NCBI RefSeq assembly: GCF_014639255.1
Contig: NZ_BMFV01000030.1
Span: 1-60,763 of the forward strand
DNA from: Pullulanibacillus pueri
GTDB lineage: Bacteria > Bacillota > Bacilli > Bacillales > Sporolactobacillaceae
Length of the DNA: 60,763 bases
Direction: 5' to 3'
In this document: in pieces, positions 25,531 to 33,670 of the stretch
How positions within the stretch are numbered: position 1 is the first letter of the stretch
How the letters are laid out: the number at the start of each line of letters is the position of its first letter
Program-made: the position numbers and the translations under genes
The notes under the pieces: model-generated
What the model was told of the DNA's origin: nothing
What the model saw: only the letters and a program-made list of their open reading frames with translations
Database searches by the model: none

Positions 25531-26073
25531 ATGAAGAAAATCACAATAGGCATGATCCTCTTGGCATGTATCCTTTCATTCCTTCATTCGTCTTCGGATG
25601 TAAAGGCAAAGGAAATATCCAGGGGAAAATATGAAGTGACCTTAAAAAATAATAAAGGAAATGCCATAGGCAAAGCCTTGCTCGTGCAAACGAATAATGG
25701 TGTTCTTGTGCAAGTGAAAGCTTCTGGACTAGATCCTGGCTTCCATGGCATCCATTTTCATGAGGTTGGCAGATGTGAGGGGCCAGACTTTTCAAGTGCA
25801 GGAGGTCATTTTAATCCCTTTCAAAAAGAACATGGACTTAAAAATCCGAAAGGGTCTCATGCAGGTGATCTCAATAATATCACTGCTGATGCTCAAGGGA
25901 TAGTGAATACCACCTTTATTACTCGGCGAGTGACCTTGAAGAAAGGTGAAAAGCACTCACTTTTTGATCTGGATGGCTCGGCGCTGATTATTCATGCCAA
26001 AGCGGATGACCAGATGTCTAATCCTTCAGGAAACTCTGGTGACCGAGTGGTCTGCGGCGTCATTAAGAAATAA
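25531..26073 (+). CDS. sodC: Exported Cu/Zn superoxide dismutase
   Basis: It dismutates superoxide outside the membrane. All ligands can be placed: copper H75, H77, H93, H155; zinc H93, H101, H110, D113; disulfide C82-C175; catalytic Arg172. Bacillus subtilis YojM, the close homologue, lacks some copper ligands, so this protein looks more complete. The N-terminus is a signal peptide, with cleavage likely after KA at residue 26; LLAC at 10-13 is a possible but early lipobox. The frame extends to 25495, but ATG 25531 has GGAGGGG ten bases upstream and gives 180 aa. A terminator follows. Confidence 0.93.
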   Translation: MKKITIGMILLACILSFLHSSSDVKAKEISRGKYEVTLKNNKGNAIGKALLVQTNNGVLVQVKASGLDPGFHGIHFHEVGRCEGPDFSSAGGHFNPFQKEHGLKNPKGSHAGDLNNITADAQGIVNTTFITRRVTLKKGEKHSLFDLDGSALIIHAKADDQMSNPSGNSGDRVVCGVIKK

Positions 26074-26085
26074 TATCTGTTTAAG

Positions 26086-26110
26086 GGCCCAAGGATTTTG
26101 GGTCTTTTTT
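26086..26110 (+). terminator. Terminator of sodC
   Basis: GGCCCAA (26086-26092) pairs with TTGGGTC (26098-26104), one G-U pair, and T6 follows. Confidence 0.8.
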
Positions 26111-26315
26111 GTGTAATCAGCGTTTATAAATGGAATGGATGATGTTGGCCTCTTCAGCCTACTGATTTTCCGAGTGACCACAAGACTTAAAAGAACTTCT
26201 TAAGAGAATCTTCTTTAAGATAATCTACTTAGAAATGAAACTGCCCCGCCTAAACGCGTGATTTAGAAATTGCAGATATGTTATAGTGAATAAGTACATT
26301 ATCCAAAAGGAGAAA

Positions 26316-26573
26316 ATGACAGTGGGAAACTTAGAAAGGCTGCAAATTCTCACAGAGATTGTCAGCGAATTTAAGACAGCTATTTTGATGGATAAAGAGC
26401 CTGACAAAACAGGTAGACTCGTTTTAGAAGTCATTCAGGAGGCTGGGGATGATGAGTTATCCGACTTCGTGTTAAATGCTTATCTGAAGCTTGTGAATCC
26501 ACAAACTGCCGTTCAGTATTTGGACAAAGCCCGCGATTATTTGTATAGCAAAATAGACCAATTAATGAATTAA
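26316..26573 (+). CDS. Hypothetical protein, 85 aa
   Basis: This is a small acidic, helical cytoplasmic protein (LERLQILTEIVSEF near the start, LVLEVIQEAGDDELSDFVLN in the middle). AAAAGGAG lies 3 bases before ATG 26316 and 9 bases before an in-frame GTG at 26322, so the GTG may be the true start. I recognise no family. It is the last gene before a long hairpin at 26601, and the 242-base gap in front of it holds only short imperfect hairpins and a possible TATAGT -10 near 26282. Confidence 0.6.
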   Translation: MTVGNLERLQILTEIVSEFKTAILMDKEPDKTGRLVLEVIQEAGDDELSDFVLNAYLKLVNPQTAVQYLDKARDYLYSKIDQLMN

Positions 26574-26600
26574 GAAGAGGCCGGGATAAAAGGATATAAG

Positions 26601-26645
26601 CCAAAGGGAAAATCGAACGATTTTGTCGTTCGGTTTTTCCTTTGG
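26601..26645 (+). terminator. Long hairpin, likely bidirectional terminator
   Basis: A nearly perfect 20-base-pair stem (26601-26620 with 26626-26645; arms begin CCAAAGGG and end CCTTTGG) has a short TTTTG loop. A-rich and T-rich runs lie inside the arms. It ends the 85-aa gene and borders repeat copy A3. Confidence 0.6.
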
Positions 26646-26790
26646 ACGTAAGGTTGCTCCGTCAAAACACTTCGTTTTCCGCGGGCACGGTCTCAGCTCA
26701 CTCAGGAATGAAATAGTTATCCCGAGTAGATCTTCAGCCCATGCAATTTTCACAGGAGTCTACGTATTTTGACTACGCTTTGTGTTTGCG
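26640..26790 (-). repeat. Family A repeat, copy A3
   Basis: Read on the minus strand it carries CGTAGACTCCTGTG, GATCTACTCGGG, TGAGCTGAGACCGTGCCCGCGGAAAACG, in the family A order. It lies in the 334-base gap between the 85-aa gene and fabL. Toward fabL a hairpin AAGCTCCC/GGGGAGCTT (about 26881-26903) may act as that gene's end. Confidence 0.7.
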
Positions 26791-26907
26791 TATGGCACTT
26801 ACTCATTTGTAAAAATTTGATTGTCCGTCTTTTGACTTGGCCCATTTCGTTATGTCTCAATCTCTTTTCAGTCCAAAGTCCAAGCTCCCTTTTTGGGGAG
26901 CTTTTAC

Positions 26908-27663
<756 letters not shown>

Positions 27664-27746
27664 TCAATCAACACTCCTGATCTATATTGGTAATGACTTA
27701 CTCTACTATACAATATTAAAGCTTAACCTACACGTAGGCCGTCAGA

Positions 27747-28865
27747 TCAGACAATGGCAGACATCGTGGCAAAATAGGCACTCGCTAAAAACCCAAGCGC
27801 CATCAGTAGCGAAACCAGCCTAGGCGAGCTTTTTATAACACTTGAAGCCATCATAATGAGGAAGAGAAGACTAAAGCCAATAAAAATGAGACTGGTGGGT
27901 GTCCAGCTAAAATGAACACTAAAATCACTTGGCACTTTACTTTGATAAATGACTGTAAAGAGTGGGCTAGGTCCATATAAATTAATATACTGCTCAGGCT
28001 GATGGGGAGGGGGCTGCTGCCCCATAAACGCCGTAACTGCAAAAATGAAAAGGATAACGATACTCTCCACTCTAGCCCATTTTATAGACTGATATTTTTT
28101 GAGCCTTTTCCCTAGAAAGCCATTAAAAAGGGCGTACAGAAGTAATGGAATAACAAGTATATGCTTAATTAAAAGTGCCTGTCCATAATTTGAAAAAAGT
28201 CCTTGCTTATACTGGGTTATGGTACTTGAAACAGAATGGTCGAGGGGTTTGGCAATATCAATATTCATCGTCAGCAGTCCAGCAGCGATGACGACAATGA
28301 CGGAAACAATGGCAAGGGGTGTATACCACTTTAGAAAGCTCAGCCAATTCGTATTTCCCAAACCTTGAGTAAACCAAGCGGCCACCAAAAGACACCCTCC
28401 CCAAACAGCAACCGCCAATAGATGCATAAAATGAGCGGCAAATCCTGTGTAATTGAGCAATGAGGAAGCATGTCCCGCACGGGCGTAGCCAGCAATTAAT
28501 AAGATGCACAAGACGACACCAATCTTTGAAAGAAAGGGGTCATTTTCGAGCGTGTTGAAGTAAATGAGGCCAAACAATAACAACGCCATGGCTAAAGTAA
28601 AGAGCCAAGCTTGCCCGACCTCAAAGACAAAGATGACATTCTTAAAACTCACCCAAAGTCCAATGCCGTCTGCCATGACAATAATTGTATTGACAATGGG
28701 GGCAAAGGATAGAAGTCCCGTACCTGCAGTCGCCCACAATAATAGGCGCTTGGAAATGAAGAAGCTGGGCCGCTTCTCCACAGAGAGACTATAAAATATA
28801 AGAGTTCCCATTAACAGGCAAAGGCATATGTATAACAGAAATTCGGTAATCCAAACAATAACCAT
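27747..28865 (-). CDS. CopD-like copper membrane protein
   Basis: This polytopic membrane protein (about nine helices) is related to the CopD half of YcnJ, which takes copper into the cytoplasm. Helix patterns WGGCLLVAAWF and the conserved His residues in AGHASS and HFMHLLAVA match the family. The length of 372 aa is usual for stand-alone CopD-like proteins. It lies 17 bases after copC on the same strand, so the two are likely co-transcribed. Function in copper import is inferred from the family and the YcnI/YcnJ neighbours. The gap to fabL (83 bases) has no clear terminator. Confidence 0.82.
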   Translation of the reverse strand: MVIVWITEFLLYICLCLLMGTLIFYSLSVEKRPSFFISKRLLLWATAGTGLLSFAPIVNTIIVMADGIGLWVSFKNVIFVFEVGQAWLFTLAMALLLFGLIYFNTLENDPFLSKIGVVLCILLIAGYARAGHASSLLNYTGFAAHFMHLLAVAVWGGCLLVAAWFTQGLGNTNWLSFLKWYTPLAIVSVIVVIAAGLLTMNIDIAKPLDHSVSSTITQYKQGLFSNYGQALLIKHILVIPLLLYALFNGFLGKRLKKYQSIKWARVESIVILFIFAVTAFMGQQPPPHQPEQYINLYGPSPLFTVIYQSKVPSDFSVHFSWTPTSLIFIGFSLLFLIMMASSVIKSSPRLVSLLMALGFLASAYFATMSAIV

Positions 28866-28882
28866 TGGGTTCCCCCCTGTCT

Positions 28883-29431
28883 TTACTCACTTCTTTTCTG
28901 GGAAATAAAAAATAACCCGACAATAATGAGAACGGTTAAAATAATAACCATAATAATGTAGAGCGTGGACGAACGGTTTTCTTGATTATCCTGTGCAGGA
29001 GCTGAACCGTTTTCACCAGAATCGCCGGCTGCACTCTCATTTGATGCTTTGATATCCGAGGGCTTTGGAGCGGGTTGGTTAACTCCAAAAGTCATGTAGC
29101 CATGGACTTTATGCGTATCAATCCCTACAAGATGCCAATATAATTTGTACTGACCACTCTCTAGAGGTTTTTTTGTTAATAAGGTCACTTTTTTCTCTTT
29201 AATAATCGGTTTTTCTAATGCGTATGTATGACCTTCTTGGTCAGTGAGCGTGAGGTCTACAAACTCTTCAACAGCTGCACCAAAATTTAAGGTAATGGCT
29301 GATACAGGCTCGTCCACTTCTCCACCTTGTTTTGGTGTACTACTCACCAATTCTGAGTGAGCAAAACCAACCTTTGGGAGGAAGAGACCTATAAATAATA
29401 GAGCAATCAATAGTGATGATTTTTTTAACAT
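28883..29431 (-). CDS. CopC-domain copper-binding protein, membrane-anchored
   Basis: A signal peptide is cleaved at GFA|H, leaving His25 as the mature N-terminus, which is the copper-binding end in CopC proteins. The CopC beta sandwich follows, with HLVGIDTHKVHG containing further His residues near 105-116. A low-complexity acidic linker (about 125-150) leads to a C-terminal membrane helix. The length is 182 aa. It is co-oriented with the CopD-like gene downstream and separated from ycnI by repeat copy B3. It probably feeds copper to the CopD-like protein. Confidence 0.9.
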   Translation of the reverse strand: MLKKSSLLIALLFIGLFLPKVGFAHSELVSSTPKQGGEVDEPVSAITLNFGAAVEEFVDLTLTDQEGHTYALEKPIIKEKKVTLLTKKPLESGQYKLYWHLVGIDTHKVHGYMTFGVNQPAPKPSDIKASNESAAGDSGENGSAPAQDNQENRSSTLYIIMVIILTVLIIVGLFFISQKRSE

Positions 29432-29477
29432 AGTAACCTCCCTTTTCTCATAACGTCAGAAAGTACAACTTTATGGT

Positions 29478-29605
29478 AGACCTTATAAGTGCAACTTTGG
29501 CTTGGCGACAACCTTAGTGTGTGTGAGCGAAAGTGCGTACACCAGGCTGTCCTTAGCGAAGTGGTGAAATATAAGCCTCGTTTCCTTAAGTTGCAACGCC
29601 TTGTT
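29478..29605 (+). repeat. Family B repeat, copy B3
   Basis: It contains ACCTTATAAGTGCAACTT, GGCGACAACCTTAGTGTG, a stem-loop GAGCGAAAGTGC, CACCAGGCTG, TTAGCGAAGTGGTGAAATATAAGCC and a final TTAAGTTGCAAC. The first block and the last can pair (GTGCAACTT with AAGTTGCAAC), closing the element. It lies inside the copper locus between copC and ycnI and runs antisense to them. Confidence 0.7.
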
Positions 29606-29665
29606 TTGAATACTCTCTTATCTTTTAATATTCACTCTTACTTTATCATAGAAAGACGTGAAATA

Positions 29666-29688
29666 CAGCGATAGATATACTATCGCTG
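29666..29688 (-). terminator. Hairpin downstream of ycnI
   Basis: CAGCGATAG and CTATCGCTG form a perfect nine-pair stem with a five-base loop, 15 bases after the ycnI stop. The minus-strand T-tract is short (TATTT), so it is terminator-like but possibly weak. Confidence 0.5.
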
Positions 29689-29702
29689 CAGGAGAGTTGA
29701 TT

Positions 29703-30284
29703 TTATTTTCTTCTAAATAAAGTGAATAAGAGCGCAAAGACCCCAATTACAAGAGCAATTATAGAAAGATAGAGTGGCCATTGATTGGCTGATGTTTCTT
29801 GATTAGTGTCATCGGTTGATGCGCTGGCGACAACTTTAGTGACTGAGGCAGGATATTCTGAGTCTTCGGGTCCAATCCATTTAACAACACTGCCATCTGA
29901 ATACGTTTGATAGGCTTTCCAAGTAATGGTTTTGGCATCTTTGTTAACATGTGCCATCACATTAAATTCGTCAAATTGAGCAGGAAGTAATCCTTTGCCG
30001 TCTGCAGTCCATGTGACTTCTGTTATTTTTCCATCCGCATTCGTTTTTGTTTCATAGGTCCAGCCTGTTTTGGGCTGAAAGGATGAAACATCCACTGAGT
30101 TAGATATAACCACTCTTACTTTGGTGGTAGGAATATCCTTTTCAGTAGGGACTCTTACAGTGAATTTTTCAAAGCTGTCTGGTGCGACTTCGTAAGGTTG
30201 GACCTTTACATGGGCACTCGCAACGCCTGAAATAAGAAAGACGCTGAATAAAAGAATAGGAATCAGAGTGAATAATTTTTTCAT
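29703..30284 (-). CDS. ycnI: YcnI copper-binding protein (DUF1775)
   Basis: This exported copper chaperone of the YcnI family has a signal peptide cleaved at ASA|H, so mature His begins a copper site. It also has the family features HVKVQPYEVAPDS, TTKVRVVISN, GWTYE, EVTWTADG and EFNVMAHV. A C-terminal membrane helix anchors it (PLYLSIIALVIGVFALLF). The length is 193 aa. It follows ycnJ by 20 bases, the same order as in Bacillus subtilis. In the family a Trp and two carboxylates complete the copper site; the Trp residues here are in TWTADG and WIGPE. Confidence 0.92.
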   Translation of the reverse strand: MKKLFTLIPILLFSVFLISGVASAHVKVQPYEVAPDSFEKFTVRVPTEKDIPTTKVRVVISNSVDVSSFQPKTGWTYETKTNADGKITEVTWTADGKGLLPAQFDEFNVMAHVNKDAKTITWKAYQTYSDGSVVKWIGPEDSEYPASVTKVVASASTDDTNQETSANQWPLYLSIIALVIGVFALLFTLFRRK

Positions 30285-30304
30285 TTTTTAATTCTCCTTT
30301 TAGG

Positions 30305-31870
30305 TTACTTGATTTTAAATACTGTGATGGTCTTATTCAAGACAGTATAATCATCATGTTGATTAAGGATTTGCACCTCAATCTCATATTTTCCAGAGTG
30401 TGGAAGGTAAGGACCGGAAGCTTGGTAAGCCAATGGGTTTGTGGCTTGCTTAGTGTGACTAGCTGTCTTTAAAGGTATTTCCAGTGGCGTACCGTTTTGC
30501 ACGTCTTTTACGACTAAATGCACCTCTTGAATTTCTTGATGAGGGTCCGTAACCGTTAACTCAAAAGTATTTTCCACTCCAGGGTTCTTAGGTGCTAAAG
30601 TGAGATCGACCGAAAAGTGATGTTTTGTTGCCTGCCAATCGAGCGGCTCGTTACTTGGAAAAGGACTCATATGGGTCAAGAAACCGACAATGAAGACAAT
30701 CGATAGCATCATAATGAGATCCACTGCAAACCACTTCGAAAATGAAGAAAAATGGCTCATATTTATACGCTTTCGGACGATTGAAGCAATGATAACGACC
30801 AGAAGAACAATAATAACTTTAAGCATCAAAAGCTTTCCCCATGAACTCTCTATAATAGCGCTGATATGGGGAAGAAAGAGTAAAGTTGAGACAATTCCTG
30901 TAAGAATAAGAACAATGATACTGATGAAGGCTCCTTTTGAGAAAAAGGGGAGAAACCCTTCAAGACTCTTCTTATTCACACGAATATGAGAGACGATGTA
31001 GATTAATCCACCGACCCAAAAGGCTGCCGCAATCAGATGAAGGGCATCTAAAACAACTGTTAAAGGTGCTGGTGAAAAAGTGACCGCGTGTCCACTGTAT
31101 GATTCAATGAAAAGAAAAGCGATAAACCAAAGACTATCTAGCCAGCGATTTCTTTGTAAAAGAAAGAGACCAAGTATAGCCAAAATTACTCTTAGACCTG
31201 CAACAATACCTGTGCTTGTATGCAAGAAAAAATCAGTCAATTGCCGCGAATCGATGCCAGAAGTTGACGCCAAGAGCTCAGATAAGCTTAAAAGAATACA
31301 CACAAATGAGAAGAAATAGCTTAAACTCATAAACCAAGAGCGTCTCTGTTCCTTAATAGAGAGTGGCCGTATTATCCCTATAAGAAGCCAGCCAAGGATG
31401 GCTAGAAAGAAAAAATAGTAGAATCCATTTAAGAGATAGGATTGTAGGCCACCGTGCTGATGTTCATTTGTAATGGATGGCGCTGCCTGGCCAGACGCTG
31501 AGGCTTGGCCGACCGTAAAGTGGTAGGAGGCCTCAACAGGATGGCTATCTGCTGAAATAACATGGTAGACCACAGTGTAGGTCCCCTGAGATAGCAAAGG
31601 CAACTTTACAGATAGTTCTTTATGATTGATTGATAGTTTTGTTGTTTTCTTGGACACTTGATGACTCTCTTGGTCGTATACTTTTATATAATAAAGCTCG
31701 TCTTGTAGGCGTTCATTAAATGTTAGTCTGATCTCTTCGGGCGCTTTTTGTAAATGGGCATTTTCCCCAGGTGTTGCTTCAAGTAAAACTGCGTGAGCAC
31801 TCGCCTGCTGAGAAAAAACGAAACAGAGCAAAATAATAATGAAACCGAAGATCTTCTTATTAATGGTCAA
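30305..31870 (-). CDS. ycnJ: YcnJ copper importer (CopC-CopD fusion)
   Basis: A signal peptide ends at ASA|H with His26 as mature N-terminus. The CopC domain (to about 120) includes VVYHVISADSHPVEASYH, and a CopD membrane part of about eight helices runs from 150 to 400. A C-terminal extracytoplasmic YtkA-like beta domain starts near 420 (DLTLAPKNPG). The length of 521 aa fits YcnJ. It is the first gene of the minus-strand unit, divergent from ycnK, and is the likely main copper importer. The stand-alone CopC and CopD downstream make a second set. Confidence 0.93.
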   Translation of the reverse strand: MTINKKIFGFIIILLCFVFSQQASAHAVLLEATPGENAHLQKAPEEIRLTFNERLQDELYYIKVYDQESHQVSKKTTKLSINHKELSVKLPLLSQGTYTVVYHVISADSHPVEASYHFTVGQASASGQAAPSITNEHQHGGLQSYLLNGFYYFFFLAILGWLLIGIIRPLSIKEQRRSWFMSLSYFFSFVCILLSLSELLASTSGIDSRQLTDFFLHTSTGIVAGLRVILAILGLFLLQRNRWLDSLWFIAFLFIESYSGHAVTFSPAPLTVVLDALHLIAAAFWVGGLIYIVSHIRVNKKSLEGFLPFFSKGAFISIIVLILTGIVSTLLFLPHISAIIESSWGKLLMLKVIIVLLVVIIASIVRKRINMSHFSSFSKWFAVDLIMMLSIVFIVGFLTHMSPFPSNEPLDWQATKHHFSVDLTLAPKNPGVENTFELTVTDPHQEIQEVHLVVKDVQNGTPLEIPLKTASHTKQATNPLAYQASGPYLPHSGKYEIEVQILNQHDDYTVLNKTITVFKIK

Positions 31871-31902
31871 CGCACCTCCCTTATGATGAGATGATGAGTA
31901 TG

Positions 31903-31914
31903 TACTGATCAGTA
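31903..31914. promoter_or_regulatory. Perfect 12-bp palindrome between ycnJ and ycnK
   Basis: TACTGATCAGTA is a perfect palindrome 33 bases upstream of the ycnJ start, flanked by direct GTATGT copies. It could be an operator for YcnK or for a TetR-type repressor. No other strong element was found in the 242-base divergent gap. Confidence 0.35.
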
Positions 31915-32112
31915 TGTGTTATAAGTAAACATTTTATAACATCCCTCAACAGCTATTCTATAATAATTTTATAGTGATAGCCTTTGAAAGAATGAATAAA
32001 AGGTGACAAATATGGTAGAGGATAAGATGTAAAAGTGTAATAGGTCATGGTATGCTATAACAATGAATTCCTTTAGAACTTGCAGATATGAATAAAGGTG
32101 GAGAGAACAAAC

Positions 32113-32697
32113 ATGTTACCGATTGAACGTCAACAACGTATAAAAACCATGATTCAATCCAAGCAACATATGAAAATAGCAGAATTAAGCGAGCGCCTTG
32201 GCGTTTCTGAGATGACGATCCATAGAGATTTAAAGCCTTTAATAGAAGAAGGGCTGATTATAAAAACCTTTGGAGGGATTACGCTCCTTCCTAACCCTGG
32301 TGAGAAAAAGGAACAACATGAGGTTTGTGTTTTGTGTCGCCGACCCTACAATGAACGGAGCAGTTATCGCCTGATTTTACCCAATCATGCGATCGAGGTG
32401 GCTTGTTGTCCCCACTGCGGATTGCTCAGACACTATCAGTTGGGAGATAAAGTGATTCAAGCGATTTGTTATGACTTTTTACGACACACGACGATTAGCG
32501 CGCCACTAGCATTCTTTGTCATGGAGACTTCTTTAGATACAGGGTGCTGTAACCCACAGGTTTTGCCTTTTGAGTATCAAGACCATGCAGAAAAGTTTAT
32601 CAAAGGTTTTGGAGGCCAAGTTTATCGCTTTGATGAAGTGGGTGAAGCCTTGCAGCGCAAAATGCAAGCTCAAGAACAGCATCACTGTCATGAATGA
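32113..32697 (+). CDS. ycnK: YcnK-type copper-responsive repressor (DeoR HTH + NosL-like)
   Basis: The N-terminal DeoR-type helix-turn-helix reads RQQRIKTMIQ and ELSERLGVSEMTIHRDL. The C-terminal half has a NosL/TRASH-like metal-binding domain with CVLC, CCPHCG and GCC, and the tail HHCHE. In Bacillus subtilis YcnK represses ycnJ when copper is adequate. A GTG at 32098 is also possible, but ATG 32113 is better placed after AAAGGTGGAG. The length is 194 aa. It is divergent from ycnJ, so it probably controls both directions from the shared gap. Confidence 0.9.
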   Translation: MLPIERQQRIKTMIQSKQHMKIAELSERLGVSEMTIHRDLKPLIEEGLIIKTFGGITLLPNPGEKKEQHEVCVLCRRPYNERSSYRLILPNHAIEVACCPHCGLLRHYQLGDKVIQAICYDFLRHTTISAPLAFFVMETSLDTGCCNPQVLPFEYQDHAEKFIKGFGGQVYRFDEVGEALQRKMQAQEQHHCHE

Positions 32698-32788
32698 GAA
32701 AAAACTTATAAAAAGAGGGTTAATGCTTAAACATTCTTTGCTCCTCCTGCATAGGATACGGTAGTGCAATGTGGGATGGGGGTGTGTA

Positions 32789-33097
32789 ATGTTGGATAAA
32801 GAGGAAAGAGAAGCGCGACAGAAGGAGTTTACATTATACTTAATCCTGTTTATTCTTTTAGTCATTGTGGGCGCCATTGGTTATCAAAACCAAACTCAAA
32901 GACTGTCTTCGCCTTATGATGATCATATTTATCCAGCTAAGGGTATGGGTAATTTCAATCCTGACCCCTTTGTCCCTTTTGGCTATGGAGGGAATGCGGG
33001 TTCAGGATATGTTCCAATGCAACCTTTGGGATATGGCTATGTGGAACCAGCGAGAAATGGACCCATGTATCCGATAGCGCCTTATAGTTGGTTTTAA
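32789..33097 (+). CDS. Small single-helix membrane protein with Gly/Pro/Tyr-rich tail
   Basis: It is 102 aa. A charged start (MLDKEEREARQKEF) is followed by one membrane helix (about 17-34), then an extracytoplasmic tail rich in Gly, Pro, Tyr and Phe (FGYGGNAGSGY, PLGYGY). I do not recognise it. The tail composition recalls spore coat or envelope peptides of Bacillales, which is only a resemblance. The frame opens at 32771, but ATG 32789 behind a G-rich stretch is the more likely start. A strong terminator follows at 33146. Confidence 0.6.
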   Translation: MLDKEEREARQKEFTLYLILFILLVIVGAIGYQNQTQRLSSPYDDHIYPAKGMGNFNPDPFVPFGYGGNAGSGYVPMQPLGYGYVEPARNGPMYPIAPYSWF

Positions 33098-33145
33098 TAA
33101 GGATTAACGTGAATGTTAATCTATATAGAGTGAACGGATTTGAAG

Positions 33146-33174
33146 GCTCTGGTGATGCAACCAGAGCTTTCTTT
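33146..33174 (+). terminator. Terminator of the 102-aa gene
   Basis: GCTCTGGT (33146-33153) pairs perfectly with ACCAGAGC (33160-33167), followed by TTTCTTT. Confidence 0.8.
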
Positions 33175-33184
33175 AACGAAAGTT

Positions 33185-33295
33185 TAAAGTTCTGGTGTTC
33201 AGGACGGTGTGAATTCCGCACCAATCCACTTATTGCTGACGGTTATGGGTAGGAAAAACTTTCAGTACCTTAATAAGAAACGGGCATGTTTTTCT
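33185..33295 (+). ncRNA. Riboswitch-like intergenic element (partial FMN-element resemblance)
   Basis: TTCAGGACGGTGTGAATTCC followed by GCACC resembles one arm of the FMN (RFN) element, and GCTGACGGTTATGGGTAGGA resembles its 3' arm. The central RFN helices are missing and no riboflavin gene is near. The TGCTGACG, GGTA-A-rich and CGGGCATG blocks are also found at 2225-2374. It may be a degenerate or unrelated RNA. Confidence 0.3.
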
Positions 33296-33302
33296 TTAAT
33301 TT

Positions 33303-33372
33303 TGCGGAAGACCTTATAAGAGCAACTTTTGCTATTAAGGTTTGGTGACAACTTTAATGTGTGAAGGCTATT
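33303..33372 (+). repeat. Family B repeat, copy B4 (partial)
   Basis: It has AAGACCTTATAAGAGCAACTTTTG, AAGGTTTGGTGACAAC and TTTAATGTGTGAAGG, then stops matching. The conserved AAGCGAAGCGGTGAAG core is absent, so this copy looks truncated at its 3' side. The rest of the gap to 33670 contains no gene I can support. Confidence 0.6.
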
Positions 33373-33670
33373 TAGGAAATGATAAAATGATCGATTTGTG
33401 GATAACTGTTCTATAAAAGTTTATAGATAATTGAGGAGATAGGGGATGGGCAGGCGGTGTAGGTCCCTCATGATGCTCTTTGAATCCTTATTTTTTGATC
33501 CAAACTGAAAACGGGCTTCATCGCCTCACTTTTGTGTGCTCATATATTCAGCTTAGCCACCCAGTGATGTCTAAGTAAAACGGAGAATAAAGCGCTTCGT
33601 TCTATACATTTACAAATAATTTGTTAGACTATAAAGAGATGATTTTATATGTATGGGAGAAGATCGCTTT

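Noticed and set aside
29489..29674. Apparent reading frame, and a similar one at 55673-55885
   Set aside because: Both frames lie inside family B repeat copies. They match each other only because the DNA repeat is shared, and other copies carry stops or shifts.
33185..33295. True FMN riboswitch
   Set aside because: Only two arms resemble the element, the central helices are missing, and the nearest gene is a nucleobase permease.
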